64,000 nt of DNA from Campylobacter showae (GCF_004803815.1 NZ_CP012544.1:186001-250000), one strand, 5' to 3'. Positions 8,664-18,135 are shown, numbered from the stretch's first letter. Notes: generated from the sequence alone by a model not told the origin. Numbers and translations are program-made.

Positions 8664-9374
8664 TTATTTTGCGCTTTTGCAGCAGCCGCATGTGCAGCCC
8701 ATAACTTTATAGATGATGGCTCCGATGATCGCTCCAACGATAGGCGCAACCCAGAAAAGCCAAAGCTGCTCTAATGCCCAACCGCCCTGAAATATCGCAA
8801 CGCCGGTTGAACGAGCTGGGTTAACTGACGTGTTTGTGATAGGTATCGAGATAAGGTGGATAAGTGTTAAACCAAGGCCAATAGCGATCGGTGCAAAGCC
8901 TTTTGGCGCACGCTCATCAGTCGCACCTAAGATGATGATAAGGAAAAACGCAGTTAAAACCACCTCAGCAACTAGCGCTGAAACTAGACTGTAGCCATTT
9001 GGTGAGTGCTCGCCGTATCCGTTGCTAGCAAAACCACTCGCAGTAGCGTCAAATCCAGCCTTACCTGAAGCGATAAGATATAGCACGGCAGCAGCTGCGA
9101 TCGCTCCGATAACTTGTGCGATGACGTAAGGCACGAAGTCTTTTTTGTCAAATCTTCCGCCAACTAGTAGGCCAACTGATACAGCTGGATTGAAGTGGCC
9201 GCCGCTGATGTGACCAACTGCGTAAGCCATCGTAAGAACCGTAAGGCCAAATGCTAGCGAAACTCCGACAAATCCGATACCAAGCTCTGGGAAAGCCGCT
9301 GCAAATACTGCACTGCCGCAACCTCCAAAAACTAACCAAAATGTACCAAAAAACTCAGCTAAATATTTTTTCAT
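8664..9374 (-). CDS. aqpZ: Aquaporin Z
   Basis: Water channel of the inner membrane, 236 residues with six membrane segments and two re-entrant half-helices. Both signature loops are present: N62-P63-A64 in HFNPAV and N185-P186-A187 followed by R188 in SVNPARS. H173 and the small residues near the second loop fit the narrow, water-selective AqpZ filter rather than a glycerol channel. An unusual feature is a short Cys-rich C-terminal tail, CTCGCC (C227, C229, C231, C232). The gene stands alone, with its own terminator. Confidence 0.92.
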   Translation of the reverse strand: MKKYLAEFFGTFWLVFGGCGSAVFAAAFPELGIGFVGVSLAFGLTVLTMAYAVGHISGGHFNPAVSVGLLVGGRFDKKDFVPYVIAQVIGAIAAAAVLYLIASGKAGFDATASGFASNGYGEHSPNGYSLVSALVAEVVLTAFFLIIILGATDERAPKGFAPIAIGLGLTLIHLISIPITNTSVNPARSTGVAIFQGGWALEQLWLFWVAPIVGAIIGAIIYKVMGCTCGCCKSAK

Positions 9375-9985
9375 CTCTTCCCTTTTAGGTAAATTTAAAA
9401 GCGCGCGATTTTAGCATAAATTTGTAACTTTGCAAAATATTTTATAGTCTAAATTTATAACATAATGTCTCATGAGCTTTTTAGTATTTGTTCCGATTAT
9501 TTAACTCGCGTCTCGAATTTGCTGAAAACTTAGCAGTACCGATATCAAGATTCTCCGAGCTTGGCGTGCGGCACCTAGCGTAAGCGCATATTTTTTACGT
9601 TTTTGTTGTTCTCTACGTACCGTTAAATCGATTATTTGCATATTTATTAGTTATCATCTAAGTTGTTAAATTTTACTCATAGACCACGATTTGTATGCTG
9701 TCCGAAAAGAGCGTATTTGCTAAAACCGTCGCTGCCTTTATCATAATTCAAAGCAAAAAGTATCCTTAAATATAAGCCTTTAAAATCAAAACAAAAATTA
9801 AAAACGCGAAGAATTATCTTGAACAAAATTGCGATAAGAGCCGGGTTGATCGTAAAAAGCTTCTAGACATTAAGTATTGGGGCTTTATTTGCCGCAATCA
9901 AGCCCGTAGTCATTTGACGGTTCTTTTGCGCTTATCGCTGAATGCGGCGGAAATATAGCCACAGTTGTGTGGTAAATATTAAAAA
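9375..9985. other. Gene-poor spacer, possibly decayed coding sequence
   Basis: About 610 bases without a credible gene. The plus-strand stretch 9822-9912 translates, with one stop, to a hydrophobic segment (IGALFAAIKPVVI) that could be the remains of a membrane transporter. I cannot assign it. The region lies in the zone that carries transposase relics. Confidence 0.35.
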
Positions 9986-9999
9986 GTCGCATGGGCGAC
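9986..9999 (-). terminator. Rho-independent terminator of the 5'-nucleotidase-like gene
   Basis: On the minus strand the 5-bp stem GTCGC / GCGAC closes a 4-base loop and runs straight into TTTTT, 11 bases after the stop codon. Confidence 0.75.
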
Positions 10000-10010
10000 C
10001 GAAAATACTT

Positions 10011-11483
10011 TTAATCCAAAATCGTTAATCGCCCCTCTACGTCTTGCCGAATAGCTTTGTGCGAATTTAAATACTCCGCCAGAATATCCAAGCAAGAAGT
10101 AGAAATCATCTTAGGAGCGCCGAAAGTTTTCACGTGCTCAAAACTGACGCCAAAGAAGCTTTCAAGGTTACAGTAATGATAGTTTTGCAAACCGACCGTA
10201 AAAATACCATCATCGGGCATTTCCACGCCCTGATAAGTTAGACTTACGATTTCTTGGCGGGAGCGTGAATAGGCAAGTTTGATACCCTGCGATAACTGAT
10301 AAAATTCCGTTTTACCCAAAAAGGCGTCGTCCCTTAGCATATAGCGCATCATTTGGCGAAAGGTTCGGCCGTCCACTTTTAGCATATAAACGCCGTCGTC
10401 GTATGGAAAAATCTCGACCAAACCGCCGTATTCTACAATCAGCCCCAGCTTCTCGCCGCGAATACTGCCTGAGCCAAGCAACATAATATCTATGCCTAGG
10501 CTGTTTTTGAAAATATCGGCAAACAAATTTCCCAAAGCCGTTTCGGTGTTGCGCTGCTGGTGCGTTAGCGGACAGCTAAAGCGGGTGATGACGCGAGTAT
10601 ATTTTTGATCGGTTACGCTCTTATATTTTCGAATCAAATTCTCTATTTGTTCATCGACCGGGCAGTACTTGTCGGTTATAGGGATACACTGCCATTTATA
10701 GCTTTCGATGCTGTTGGTGTCGGTATTAACTACGATATCAAACCGCCCGATTTGGTCGGTGCCTACGCCTACTTGCGCAATCAAAATATCATTGACGACA
10801 TATGGTTGCTCCATCAAGGTATGAGAATGCCCTCCGATAATCAGATCGACGCCCCATTCGGGTCGTAGCATGGCGGCTAGCTCTTTATCTGATTCAAAAC
10901 CGATATGGGTCAGCAAAACCGTAAAATCGATATCGATTCGGTTGTATGTGTTGCAGATTCGCCCGACCTCTTGCGCCGCCTCTTCGATTCCGATGAAAGA
11001 ACCGATCAGGTGGTCTTGCTTGGCCTGCGCCAAAACCGCATCGGTAATGATACCGATAAAAAGGATTTTCATGCCGTCAAGCTCCATAATGTAGCAAGGC
11101 GGAAATAGACGGGCGTGATTGGTTTTGATAAACAAATTTGCGTTTATGATGGGAAACTGGGCGCACTTTTCTATAAATAATAAATGCGGAATACCGTAAT
11201 CTAGCTCGTGATTGCCTACTGTAGCGATATCTGGCGCTAAAGCATTCATGATCTCGATCGTGGAAATCCCTTTGTACTCCGAATCGATAATGGAGCCTCG
11301 AAACATATCACCGGCAATAGCGTAGATGACGTTTTTCTCGGTCTGACGAACTTGATTTATATAGCCTGACAGCATAGAGACGCCGCCTACTAGCTTGTCG
11401 TCCACTTGCTCAGCCAAAAAGTCTCCATGCAAATCATTGGAGTGAAGTAGGGTTAATTTTTTTAGATGCGGTGTGGGATTCAT
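10011..11483 (-). CDS. 5'-nucleotidase / metallophosphoesterase (UshA-like), apparently cytoplasmic
   Basis: Two-domain metallophosphatase of 490 residues. The N-terminal dimetal domain shows D17-x-H19 in HSNDLHGD, G58-D59, G-N91-H92-E93 and GGHSH near residue 218. The C-terminal 5'-nucleotidase substrate domain is signalled by RNTETALGNLFADI. Family members hydrolyse nucleotides, UDP-sugars or cyclic nucleotides, usually outside the cytoplasm. This one has no signal peptide: it begins MNPTPHLKKLTLLH right at the first metal motif. It therefore probably acts in the cytoplasm. It lies in an IS-scarred accessory zone, so acquisition is plausible. GGAGG lies before the ATG on the minus strand. 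The exact substrate is not predictable. Confidence 0.85.
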   Translation of the reverse strand: MNPTPHLKKLTLLHSNDLHGDFLAEQVDDKLVGGVSMLSGYINQVRQTEKNVIYAIAGDMFRGSIIDSEYKGISTIEIMNALAPDIATVGNHELDYGIPHLLFIEKCAQFPIINANLFIKTNHARLFPPCYIMELDGMKILFIGIITDAVLAQAKQDHLIGSFIGIEEAAQEVGRICNTYNRIDIDFTVLLTHIGFESDKELAAMLRPEWGVDLIIGGHSHTLMEQPYVVNDILIAQVGVGTDQIGRFDIVVNTDTNSIESYKWQCIPITDKYCPVDEQIENLIRKYKSVTDQKYTRVITRFSCPLTHQQRNTETALGNLFADIFKNSLGIDIMLLGSGSIRGEKLGLIVEYGGLVEIFPYDDGVYMLKVDGRTFRQMMRYMLRDDAFLGKTEFYQLSQGIKLAYSRSRQEIVSLTYQGVEMPDDGIFTVGLQNYHYCNLESFFGVSFEHVKTFGAPKMISTSCLDILAEYLNSHKAIRQDVEGRLTILD

Positions 11484-11713
11484 TTGGTCGCCTCCCTAAA
11501 GAAAAAAGCGGTAAAAACGAAAAGAATTTTAAGCAGTAAAATAAAATATTTGCAAACCATAAAACACTCTCCTTATAGAAAATTTTATCGGTTCCTGACT
11601 TCTTTTTTATTAGATTACTCTCTTTTTTATGCGTCTTGCTTAAACTAAAACCGTTTTTTAGTAGAAATTTAAAGTCGCATATTTAACTAAAAATTTCGCA
11701 ATCTTTTAGTTTA

Positions 11714-11747
11714 TTTGAGCCGAGTGCAAATTTAAACTCGGCTCAAA
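11714..11747. terminator. Strong inverted repeat after the Sel1-repeat gene
   Basis: A perfect 12-bp inverted repeat, TTTGAGCCGAGT (11714-11725) and ACTCGGCTCAAA (11736-11747), ends seven bases before the Sel1 gene stop. The T-rich run lies on the plus-strand side, so it may act in either direction. Confidence 0.55.
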
Positions 11748-11754
11748 TTTAAAT

Positions 11755-13143
11755 TTATTTACGATTTTTTATTGTATCTAGCCACTTGCAACCGTCTTGA
11801 TCGCCTCCGTCGCAAGCCTTCTTAGCGATTCCCTCAATTCTTTTGCAAGTTGCAGTATCACCTAGCTTGCATGCTTTGTATCCATATTCCATCGCTTTGT
11901 TATTATCTCCTCTTACGAGGTCTGAAGCATAGAGGCACGTATACGCAAGCCCGTACTCGCAACCTCTGTCAAAAAAATACAACTTCTTTTCCGGATCGTT
12001 AGTGTATTTTACGGCCTCATAGCATCCCTGCGCATATCCGTATTCGCAAGCTTTTTCGTAAAAATATAGCTGATTTTTCGGATCGTAGTTGTAGGAGCTT
12101 GCTATCTGGAAGCAAGCTTCGCCGTCATTTTTTTCTTCGCAAGCAGATTTTCGTTTTTCTGAAACTTCTTTTTGCTCGGTGATACTAGCAATTTGGCCGC
12201 AAGCGCGTTCAAATCCGATTTCGCAAGCTTTGTTGTAAAAATATAACTTTTTTTCCAGATCGTTTCTGTAATAAGTATCTGCCAGCTCAACGCAACTATA
12301 ACCGCGCTTTTTTTCGGTACAAAAAAACTCAAGCCTCTTGCTCGTGCCGCCTATCTTGTCGCACGACGGACTTTTTGGATCGTCTTTGCAAGCGATAGTG
12401 TAGAGTTCCGTCGCTTTTTTCTCGTCTTTCATGCCGTATTGATCGCTTTCATAGAGTACAGCTAGATTGGCGCAGCCTTCTTTATATTTATCGTAGCAAA
12501 GTTTTTCTAAAATTTTCTTGCCCTTTTTGATGTCTTGTTTTATGCCTACGCCATCCGTATAGAAGTGGCTCAGGATAGCGCACATATCGTATATATCTCT
12601 ATCGCACAATCCTTCATATAGATTAAACGATTTTTTATAATCCTTTTCTACGCCCTGACCGTAATAATACATATAGGCAAGAAGCTTACAAGAAGTATCG
12701 TCCTTTCCGGAATCGCAGCCCTTTTTTGCGTAATTAAACGACTTTTCATAGTTTTTTTGTCTGTGTGCGATGGAGGCTAGCGTGCCGCAACTTTTAGCAT
12801 CTTTTGCTTTGCAAGCCGCATCGCGCTTTTCCTCAAGCTCTTTTGGATAGCCCTTTTCGCAGCATAGCTGGACCTTGTTTTTTGAATAATCGCAACACTT
12901 TTTATAGTACTCCGTGACTATTTCCGAATCGCAAGGCATATCCGGCTTCGTAGTGTCGTAATGCTTCGCGAGTCGTTCGCAAGACAACCAACTTTTCTCT
13001 TTCAGGCAACCCTCTTTATCGTAGGCGACGGCCTCTACGGTTTTGCCGGCCGATCTTAGTTGCTCTGCGATTACAGTACTGCTTTCCGCATGAGCGGATA
13101 CTGCAAGCAACGCAACAAAAAAGATGAAAACTAGTTTCTTTAT
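11755..13143 (-). CDS. Secreted Sel1-repeat, cysteine-rich protein (Hcp-like); ATA at the expected start
   Basis: Periplasmic or secreted solenoid protein of about 462 residues with many Sel1/TPR-like units. Each unit carries a Cys pair roughly 7-11 residues apart (for example CDSGKDDTSC), as in the disulfide-stapled Helicobacter cysteine-rich proteins. Such proteins act in protein-protein contacts; the partner is unknown. A clear signal peptide (KKLVFIFFVALLAVSAHA) begins immediately after an ATA codon at 13143-13141. An AAGGAG lies six bases before that ATA, and no ATG/GTG/TTG lies in a suitable place. The frame stays open upstream to 13347, but that sequence lacks a ribosome site and looks like spacer. 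Either ATA is used as a rare start, or an ATG was lost by mutation or read error. Confidence 0.8.
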   Translation of the reverse strand: MKKLVFIFFVALLAVSAHAESSTVIAEQLRSAGKTVEAVAYDKEGCLKEKSWLSCERLAKHYDTTKPDMPCDSEIVTEYYKKCCDYSKNKVQLCCEKGYPKELEEKRDAACKAKDAKSCGTLASIAHRQKNYEKSFNYAKKGCDSGKDDTSCKLLAYMYYYGQGVEKDYKKSFNLYEGLCDRDIYDMCAILSHFYTDGVGIKQDIKKGKKILEKLCYDKYKEGCANLAVLYESDQYGMKDEKKATELYTIACKDDPKSPSCDKIGGTSKRLEFFCTEKKRGYSCVELADTYYRNDLEKKLYFYNKACEIGFERACGQIASITEQKEVSEKRKSACEEKNDGEACFQIASSYNYDPKNQLYFYEKACEYGYAQGCYEAVKYTNDPEKKLYFFDRGCEYGLAYTCLYASDLVRGDNNKAMEYGYKACKLGDTATCKRIEGIAKKACDGGDQDGCKWLDTIKNRK

Positions 13144-13359
13144 AGCGATCTCCTTGTATGGAATTTGTTTATTATTGATTATGCTATATTTTACTAATAA
13201 CGAGGTTATTTTTAGGATAAATTTAATGTTTTCTTTATCTGTATTATTTTTGCGAAATTTGGCAAATATAAATATTTTATACTGAATTATTTTGAGCGCT
13301 TGCTGAGATTGACTGAAAGGATATATTTTTAAATTAGGCTCACGCAAGGGAGCGGTAAG

Positions 13360-13500
13360 TTACGTTTAGAACTGCATTCTTGAAAAGTAATGAGCGTAGC
13401 GAATAGAATTTAGATATAACGCTAAAAATACACAGGAAAGCTATATCATAAACTGTTGAAATTTATAAGAGAGAGTCCGTTTAAGTTTAATTGGGCCTAA
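13360..13500 (+). pseudogene. Relic of an IS1595-type transposase (3' end)
   Basis: The stretch aligns base by base with the 3' end of the inverted copy at 14791. AGATATAACGCTAAAAATAC matches AGATATAATACTAAAACTAC, and the end reads KLLKFIRESPFKFN before a stop at 13498, against KLLKLIRENPLKFN. One base is missing near 13441 and the 5' part is eroded. The stop codon of the opposing membrane gene lies inside this relic, so the insertion probably replaced that gene's original 3' end. Confidence 0.75.
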
Positions 13501-14145
13501 AATTTATATTTGTATTTTTATGTAGCCATTTAATATGTATAATAGTATATATGTTAATCATAATATACACTATTGCTACATGAATAGTTAAATTTTGAAA
13601 AACGCCCATAGCAAGTATCTCGAGTCTATCCGCTAGCCATTCTGAAAATATACTGCTATTTATTAAGTAGCCATTGTAATTTATATACAGAGCATATCCA
13701 ATAAATATAACACAAAAGATAGTTATCATACGCTCTTTTTTACTGCTTTCAATTTTAATAAAATTTTCAGGAAATATTCCTTTATTAAGATATTCGTATG
13801 CTCCAAAAAACTGCTTGGCCTCATTATTTAATTGTGGCGATTGCATAATGCACCATATTGATATCATAATGCATGCCAGCCATAAGTAGCTAAAATAAAA
13901 TTCACATAATTCAGGTAAATTGCTCACACTAGAATAGTATTCTATATTTGGAAAAATATTTTTCATGAATTGTGTAAAAAATTTTAGTAAAGGCAGTAAG
14001 CTCATTATGTGGTTTGGTAAAATAAAAATAATAAGCAACAAAGCTACGTGCGTATACAGCGAAGAAATGAAGCATTTACCAAAATAGTTATTTTTCTAAA
14101 TTCAATATATTCTTCTTCTAATGTCTTATTGGGGCTATTTGGCAT
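13487..14145 (-). pseudogene. Membrane protein gene with a frameshift
   Basis: An AT-rich gene for a protein with about four membrane segments and no recognised family. The main frame (13487-14041) has no good start. Upstream, an ATG at 14145 opens MPNSPNKTLEEEYIEF, which runs out of frame at an A5 tract (14091-14095). Adding one A would join the frames as EFRKNNYFGKCFISSLYTHVALLL, giving 219 residues; 659 plus one base divides by three. Its last codons lie in the flanking transposase relic. It is either a real pseudogene, a slippage-switched gene, or a homopolymer read error. Confidence 0.65.
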
Positions 14146-14322
14146 TATCAAACTAATCCAGTATAAATAAAAATAAAATGATTATACTACTTCTTGGCTT
14201 ATTTCGCACTTGGCGCTCAATACTGATTGCGATGATTTTTGATTTAATACTATAATTGTTTGGTTTTACGGATTTTCAAGCTACTATCGGTTTACGGTCA
14301 AATTTATGTTATTTGGATTTAA
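14146..14322. other. AT-rich spacer between two broken genes
   Basis: No gene, hairpin or ribosome site is seen apart from the start region of the next fragment. Confidence 0.4.
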
Positions 14323-14723
14323 ATGAGTAAAGTTGCTAAGAAGCTTGCCACCGTTGTCAATAATACGAGGACTACTGGAAAAATACTCAAAAATAAGCCA
14401 TCCATACTCTTTCAGATGTTTCAGCTGATTTTAGTATCGTTTTAGCAATCTCGGGTCCTTTTGCTCTTATGAAAGGAGCTAAGAATTTAGGTAAAGCAAA
14501 TAAGAAATTTGATGAGAGTTTAAAAGAAAATAATGTAAATAATGATACTATTGTAAATTCTAACGCCAATTTAAAGCGCAACGAGCATAGTTTGAACAAT
14601 AAAAATGGTAGTGTCCAGGCCGGTAGAGAGATTGGGGGATTAAGGAATAATGATGTTACGATACCTTATATAGGTAAAATAAAAGATGTACAATTGGCAA
14701 AAAATATAAATGAAACTATATGA
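14323..14723 (+). pseudogene. Frameshifted remnant of an unrecognised gene
   Basis: ATG at 14323 opens about 40 codons (MSKVAKKLATVVNNTRTTGK) that stop at 14443. From 14397 the +2 frame is open to a stop at 14721 (AIHTLSDVSADFSIVLAISG through the Asn/Lys-rich tail). A single base change between 14397 and 14442 would fuse them into about 133 residues: a basic N-terminus, a short hydrophobic segment, and a hydrophilic Asn-rich tail. The join could be the C-terminal piece of a larger surface or toxin-type protein, but no family can be named. Confidence 0.4.
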
Positions 14724-14790
14724 GACATTATAAATAATCCGATAAAATCTAAAACTTAAATGAAAAAAAGAAAATGGGATTGGCTTTGGC

Positions 14791-15118
14791 TCAATTAAAC
14801 TTAAGCGGATTCTCTCTTATCAGTTTTAATAGTTTCTGATATAAGTTTTTCTGTGTAGTTTTAGTATTATATCTTAATTCACATTTTTTTAAATGAAGCA
14901 GGAAGCTCTCTTTTTGATCCCTTTAAATTTAGATAATCTATGTTTAGCATATCCCCAGAAATTCTCAATGCCATTTATATGGTTTTTACCATTAGCGAAT
15001 TCATTTTTATAGTGTTTTACTCTGTAGTGTGCCTTGGCTCCATAATCCACTAATATCCATCATAAGCCTTCCAGCAATCAGAGTAAATTACACTCTCGTC
15101 TAATTCGCTCTTGTGCTT
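14791..15118 (-). pseudogene. Decayed IS1595-type (ISXO2-like) transposase
   Basis: Minus-strand translation in three successive frames gives ELDESVIYSDCWKAYDG, then LVDYGAKAHYRVKHYKNEF and GKNHINGIENFWGYAKHRL, then LHLKKCELRYNTKT and KLLKLIRENPLKFN before a TGA at 14791-14793. The N-G-I-E-N-F-W motif, the YSD-W-YDGL motif and the C-terminal ENPL tail are typical of IS1595-family DDE transposases. At least two frameshifts and loss of the N-terminal half make it non-functional. It is inverted relative to the relic at 13360-13500, and the broken membrane gene and the fragment at 14323 lie between them. Confidence 0.8.
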
Positions 15119-15633
15119 GCACTCTCTTTGAGAAAAACTCCTTCGAAAGTTTTTAACTTATCTTGAGCCTTATAGCATTAAAATAAAAGAGGTAACTACG
15201 ACCAAAAACTTTGAGCTTTTAAGTTTTACCTCAAAAGCCAAAATTTGAAGCATTTTGGGGAAGGAATACTATAAATTTACAAAAATGGAAAAAGGTGTGA
15301 TAATTATGTGGTTTTTAAAGAAAATTCATCGAATATCCGATAGAAAATCAGCTAGAAACTCCGTCTGACAGAATTCAGGTCCTTTTTAAGAAGGTCTCTT
15401 CTTGCAGTTATGATGACTGCGAAGGATATGCTAATATTGTAAACATCGAGAAGTTTACAGGCAATGCCCCAAGAGTAAAGGTATTTTCAAAATCTAATGC
15501 ATAAAATTTGTAGTATCTAGGTTTTTTAGAACACTTTTTATAAATTTTTTTAAAATTATACTTTTATTATGCTTTTGATTTAAAATCATATTTATATTTT
15601 AAACTAACCACAAAATTTCACAAAGGAGAAAAG
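15119..15633. other. Decayed spacer before the molybdoenzyme operon
   Basis: The first part is the eroded start of the transposase. From 15286 a short ATG frame (MEKGVIIMWFLKKIHR) is cut by a stop at 15367. An overlapping frame stays open to a TAG at 15518-15520 and includes SCSYDDCEGYANIVNIEKF, so another frameshifted fragment of unknown origin is likely. The last 110 bases are very AT-rich and must hold the operon promoter. AAGGAG lies just before the ATG at 15634. Confidence 0.4.
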
Positions 15634-18132
15634 ATGCAAAGACGAGATTTTTTAAAAGCTGCAGCAGCTACAGCCGCTGGTGCAAGTAGCTTAAACGCAA
15701 CAAGTCTCATAAGTGACAACCTAATGAGCGACACGCCTGCAAAGATGAGCGCAAGCCATTTTGGTGCTATCAAAGGGCTAGTTAAAAACGGTAAATTTGA
15801 AGGTGTATTAGATGCCAGCGAGATTGACTTTTACCCAGTTAGTCTAACTCAAGGCGTGGTTGCTAGAACCTACGATCAAACTCGTATCGCGCGTCCAAGC
15901 GTGCGCAAAGGATACCTTGAAAAAGGCTATCAAAGCGATAAATCAATGCGCGGTAAGGACGAGTGGGTTGAGATAAGCTGGGAGCAGGCTTTTAAACTAG
16001 TAGCCGACGAACTAAAACGTGTTAATAAAGAATATGGCGGTAGCGCAATCTACGGCGGTAGCTACGGTTGGTATAGCGTTGGTAGCGTTAATAACCCGCA
16101 AACGCTTCTTGGCCGTATGCTAAATATCATTGGCGGCTACACGACTCGCACGCTAAACTACTCGCAGCATGCTATTAGTGCGATTACGCCACACGTTGCA
16201 GGCTCTGACGAGGGCAACTCTCTTGTTACTGCGTGGCCTGTGATACTTAAAAACACCGAGGTTGTCGTCATATGGGGAGCTGATCCGATCAATACAAACC
16301 AGATCGCATGGGGCGTGGCAGATCATGAGAGCTACATTTATTTTCGTAAGTTAAAAGAGCAGATGAAAAAACGTGGCATCAAAGTCATAACGATCGATCC
16401 AGTTTATAACAACACCGCAAACTACCTAAACTCAGAGCACATTTTTGTCAATCCAACAACCGACGTTGCTATGATGATGGCGATATGTTACGAGATGATG
16501 AACGCTGGCGTGGCTGATGAGAAATTTCTAAAAAAATATACAAGCGGCTCAGAACAATTTATCGCTTATCTCAAAGGCGAGAGTGAGGATAAAGTCGTGA
16601 AAAATGCGGCTTGGGCAGCAAAAATTTGTGGCGTAAGCGAGGCGGATATTATAAATTTGGCTAAAATTTTTGGCTCAAAACGTACTATGTTAATGGGCGG
16701 TTGGGGACCACAGCGCGCACATCACGGTGAGCAGTTTCACTGGATGATGATAACGCTTGCTGCGTTTATTGGACAGATCGGCTTGCCTGGTGGCGGATAT
16801 GGCTTTGGTTACCACTACTCTGACGGCGGTTGCCCAAGTCCAGCTGCGCCAAACGGTAGCGCACTTGCACTTGCAAGCGGCTCTGCTACGACATCTACGG
16901 CTTTCCCAGGACTAGGAGCTATCGGCATCGTACCATCAACTGAGGGCGAGTGGAAAAACCGCAGTAATATTGCTATTCCTGTTTCAAGAATCCTTGATTG
17001 CATAAACAACCCTGACAAAGAGGTCGATTTTAACTGCAAAAAGATTACCTATCCGACTATAAAAATGGCATACTGGGCTGGCGGCAATCCATTCCATCAT
17101 GCGCCAGATACAAATTTAATGGCCAAAACATTTGAAAAGCTTGATACATTTATCGTGCAAGATTGCTTCTGGACGGCTTCGGCTCGCATGGCTGACATCG
17201 TTTTGCCGGCTACCACCGAGCAAGAGAGAGATGACATCACAAAATCTCATACAAACAAATTTATTATAGCTATGCACAAGATTGCCGAGCCATACGAGCA
17301 AGCTAAAAACGACTACCAAATTTACTGCGGCATTTTAAAAGAATTTGGCGATAAAGAGTACATGGCATTTAGCGAGGGTAAGAGTGAAATGGACTGGATC
17401 AAGCAGTTTTATAATGCCTCAAAGAAAAAGGGCGATGATGCAAAACTAGGCATGCCAAGTTTTGAGGAGTTTTGGGCGAAAGGTTATGTTGAGTTTAAAG
17501 TCCCGCCTCACGCTCACGAATACGTAACTATGGCCGAATATAGAAAAAATCCTATCATCAACCGCCTAGGAACGCCATCTGGCAAGTTTGAAATTTTGTC
17601 TAAAAAGATTGCAAAAGCGGCTTATGATGACTGTAAGGCGCACCCAACTTGGATGGAGCCGATGGAGTGGCTAGGAGACGTGGAAAAAACAAAAAAATAC
17701 CCATTAAATTTAGTAACTCCACACCCAAAATACCGCCTTCACAGCCAACTAAACAACACATGGCTTAGAAACATTGAAGAAGTTCAAGGCAGAGAGCCTG
17801 TATGGATGCATCCAGACGATGCAAAAGCTAGAGGTCTTGAAAACGGCGATGTGGTAAGAATTTTTAACGATCGAGGTCAAACTTTAGCAGGACTTATCGT
17901 GACTAAAAACGTAAAACAGGGCGTTGTTAGAATGCAAGAGGGCAGCTGGTGGGATCCAGATAAAAACGGACTTTGCAGGCACGGAAACGTAAACGTCCTA
18001 ATACCAAACGAGCCAACCTCAAGCCTTGCTATGGGAAATCAAGCAACTGCACTCGTGCAAATCGAGAAATTTGAGGGTGAATTGCCAAGCCTAGAGGTCT
18101 TTTCTCAGCCAAAATTTGCAAAAAAAGGATAA
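15634..18132 (+). CDS. TAT-exported molybdopterin S-/N-oxide reductase (TorA/DorA/BisC family)
   Basis: Periplasmic bis-MGD molybdenum reductase of 832 residues that reduces TMAO, DMSO or related oxides as a terminal electron acceptor. A twin-arginine signal is at the start (RRDFLK, then an Ala-rich stretch). The order follows DMSO/TMAO reductase: GGSYGWYSVG (141-150), the probable Mo-ligand Ser177 in NYSQHA, TAWPVILKNTE and VIWGADPINTNQI, then QRAHHGEQ and IGLPGGGYGFGYHYS. There is no N-terminal Cys set for a 4Fe-4S cluster, as expected for this subgroup. The cytochrome gene follows after three bases, matching the S/N-oxide reductase pair that I recall as Cj0264c/Cj0265c in C. jejuni. The exact substrate is unproven. 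Confidence 0.9.
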   Translation: MQRRDFLKAAAATAAGASSLNATSLISDNLMSDTPAKMSASHFGAIKGLVKNGKFEGVLDASEIDFYPVSLTQGVVARTYDQTRIARPSVRKGYLEKGYQSDKSMRGKDEWVEISWEQAFKLVADELKRVNKEYGGSAIYGGSYGWYSVGSVNNPQTLLGRMLNIIGGYTTRTLNYSQHAISAITPHVAGSDEGNSLVTAWPVILKNTEVVVIWGADPINTNQIAWGVADHESYIYFRKLKEQMKKRGIKVITIDPVYNNTANYLNSEHIFVNPTTDVAMMMAICYEMMNAGVADEKFLKKYTSGSEQFIAYLKGESEDKVVKNAAWAAKICGVSEADIINLAKIFGSKRTMLMGGWGPQRAHHGEQFHWMMITLAAFIGQIGLPGGGYGFGYHYSDGGCPSPAAPNGSALALASGSATTSTAFPGLGAIGIVPSTEGEWKNRSNIAIPVSRILDCINNPDKEVDFNCKKITYPTIKMAYWAGGNPFHHAPDTNLMAKTFEKLDTFIVQDCFWTASARMADIVLPATTEQERDDITKSHTNKFIIAMHKIAEPYEQAKNDYQIYCGILKEFGDKEYMAFSEGKSEMDWIKQFYNASKKKGDDAKLGMPSFEEFWAKGYVEFKVPPHAHEYVTMAEYRKNPIINRLGTPSGKFEILSKKIAKAAYDDCKAHPTWMEPMEWLGDVEKTKKYPLNLVTPHPKYRLHSQLNNTWLRNIEEVQGREPVWMHPDDAKARGLENGDVVRIFNDRGQTLAGLIVTKNVKQGVVRMQEGSWWDPDKNGLCRHGNVNVLIPNEPTSSLAMGNQATALVQIEKFEGELPSLEVFSQPKFAKKG

Positions 18133-18135
18133 GAA

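Noticed and set aside
14469-14723. 84-codon plus-strand frame as a complete small gene
   Set aside because: Its frame is open upstream of the ATG to 14397 with coherent sequence (TLSDVSADFSIVLAISG), and a second out-of-frame start lies at 14323. It is better read as part of a frameshifted remnant.
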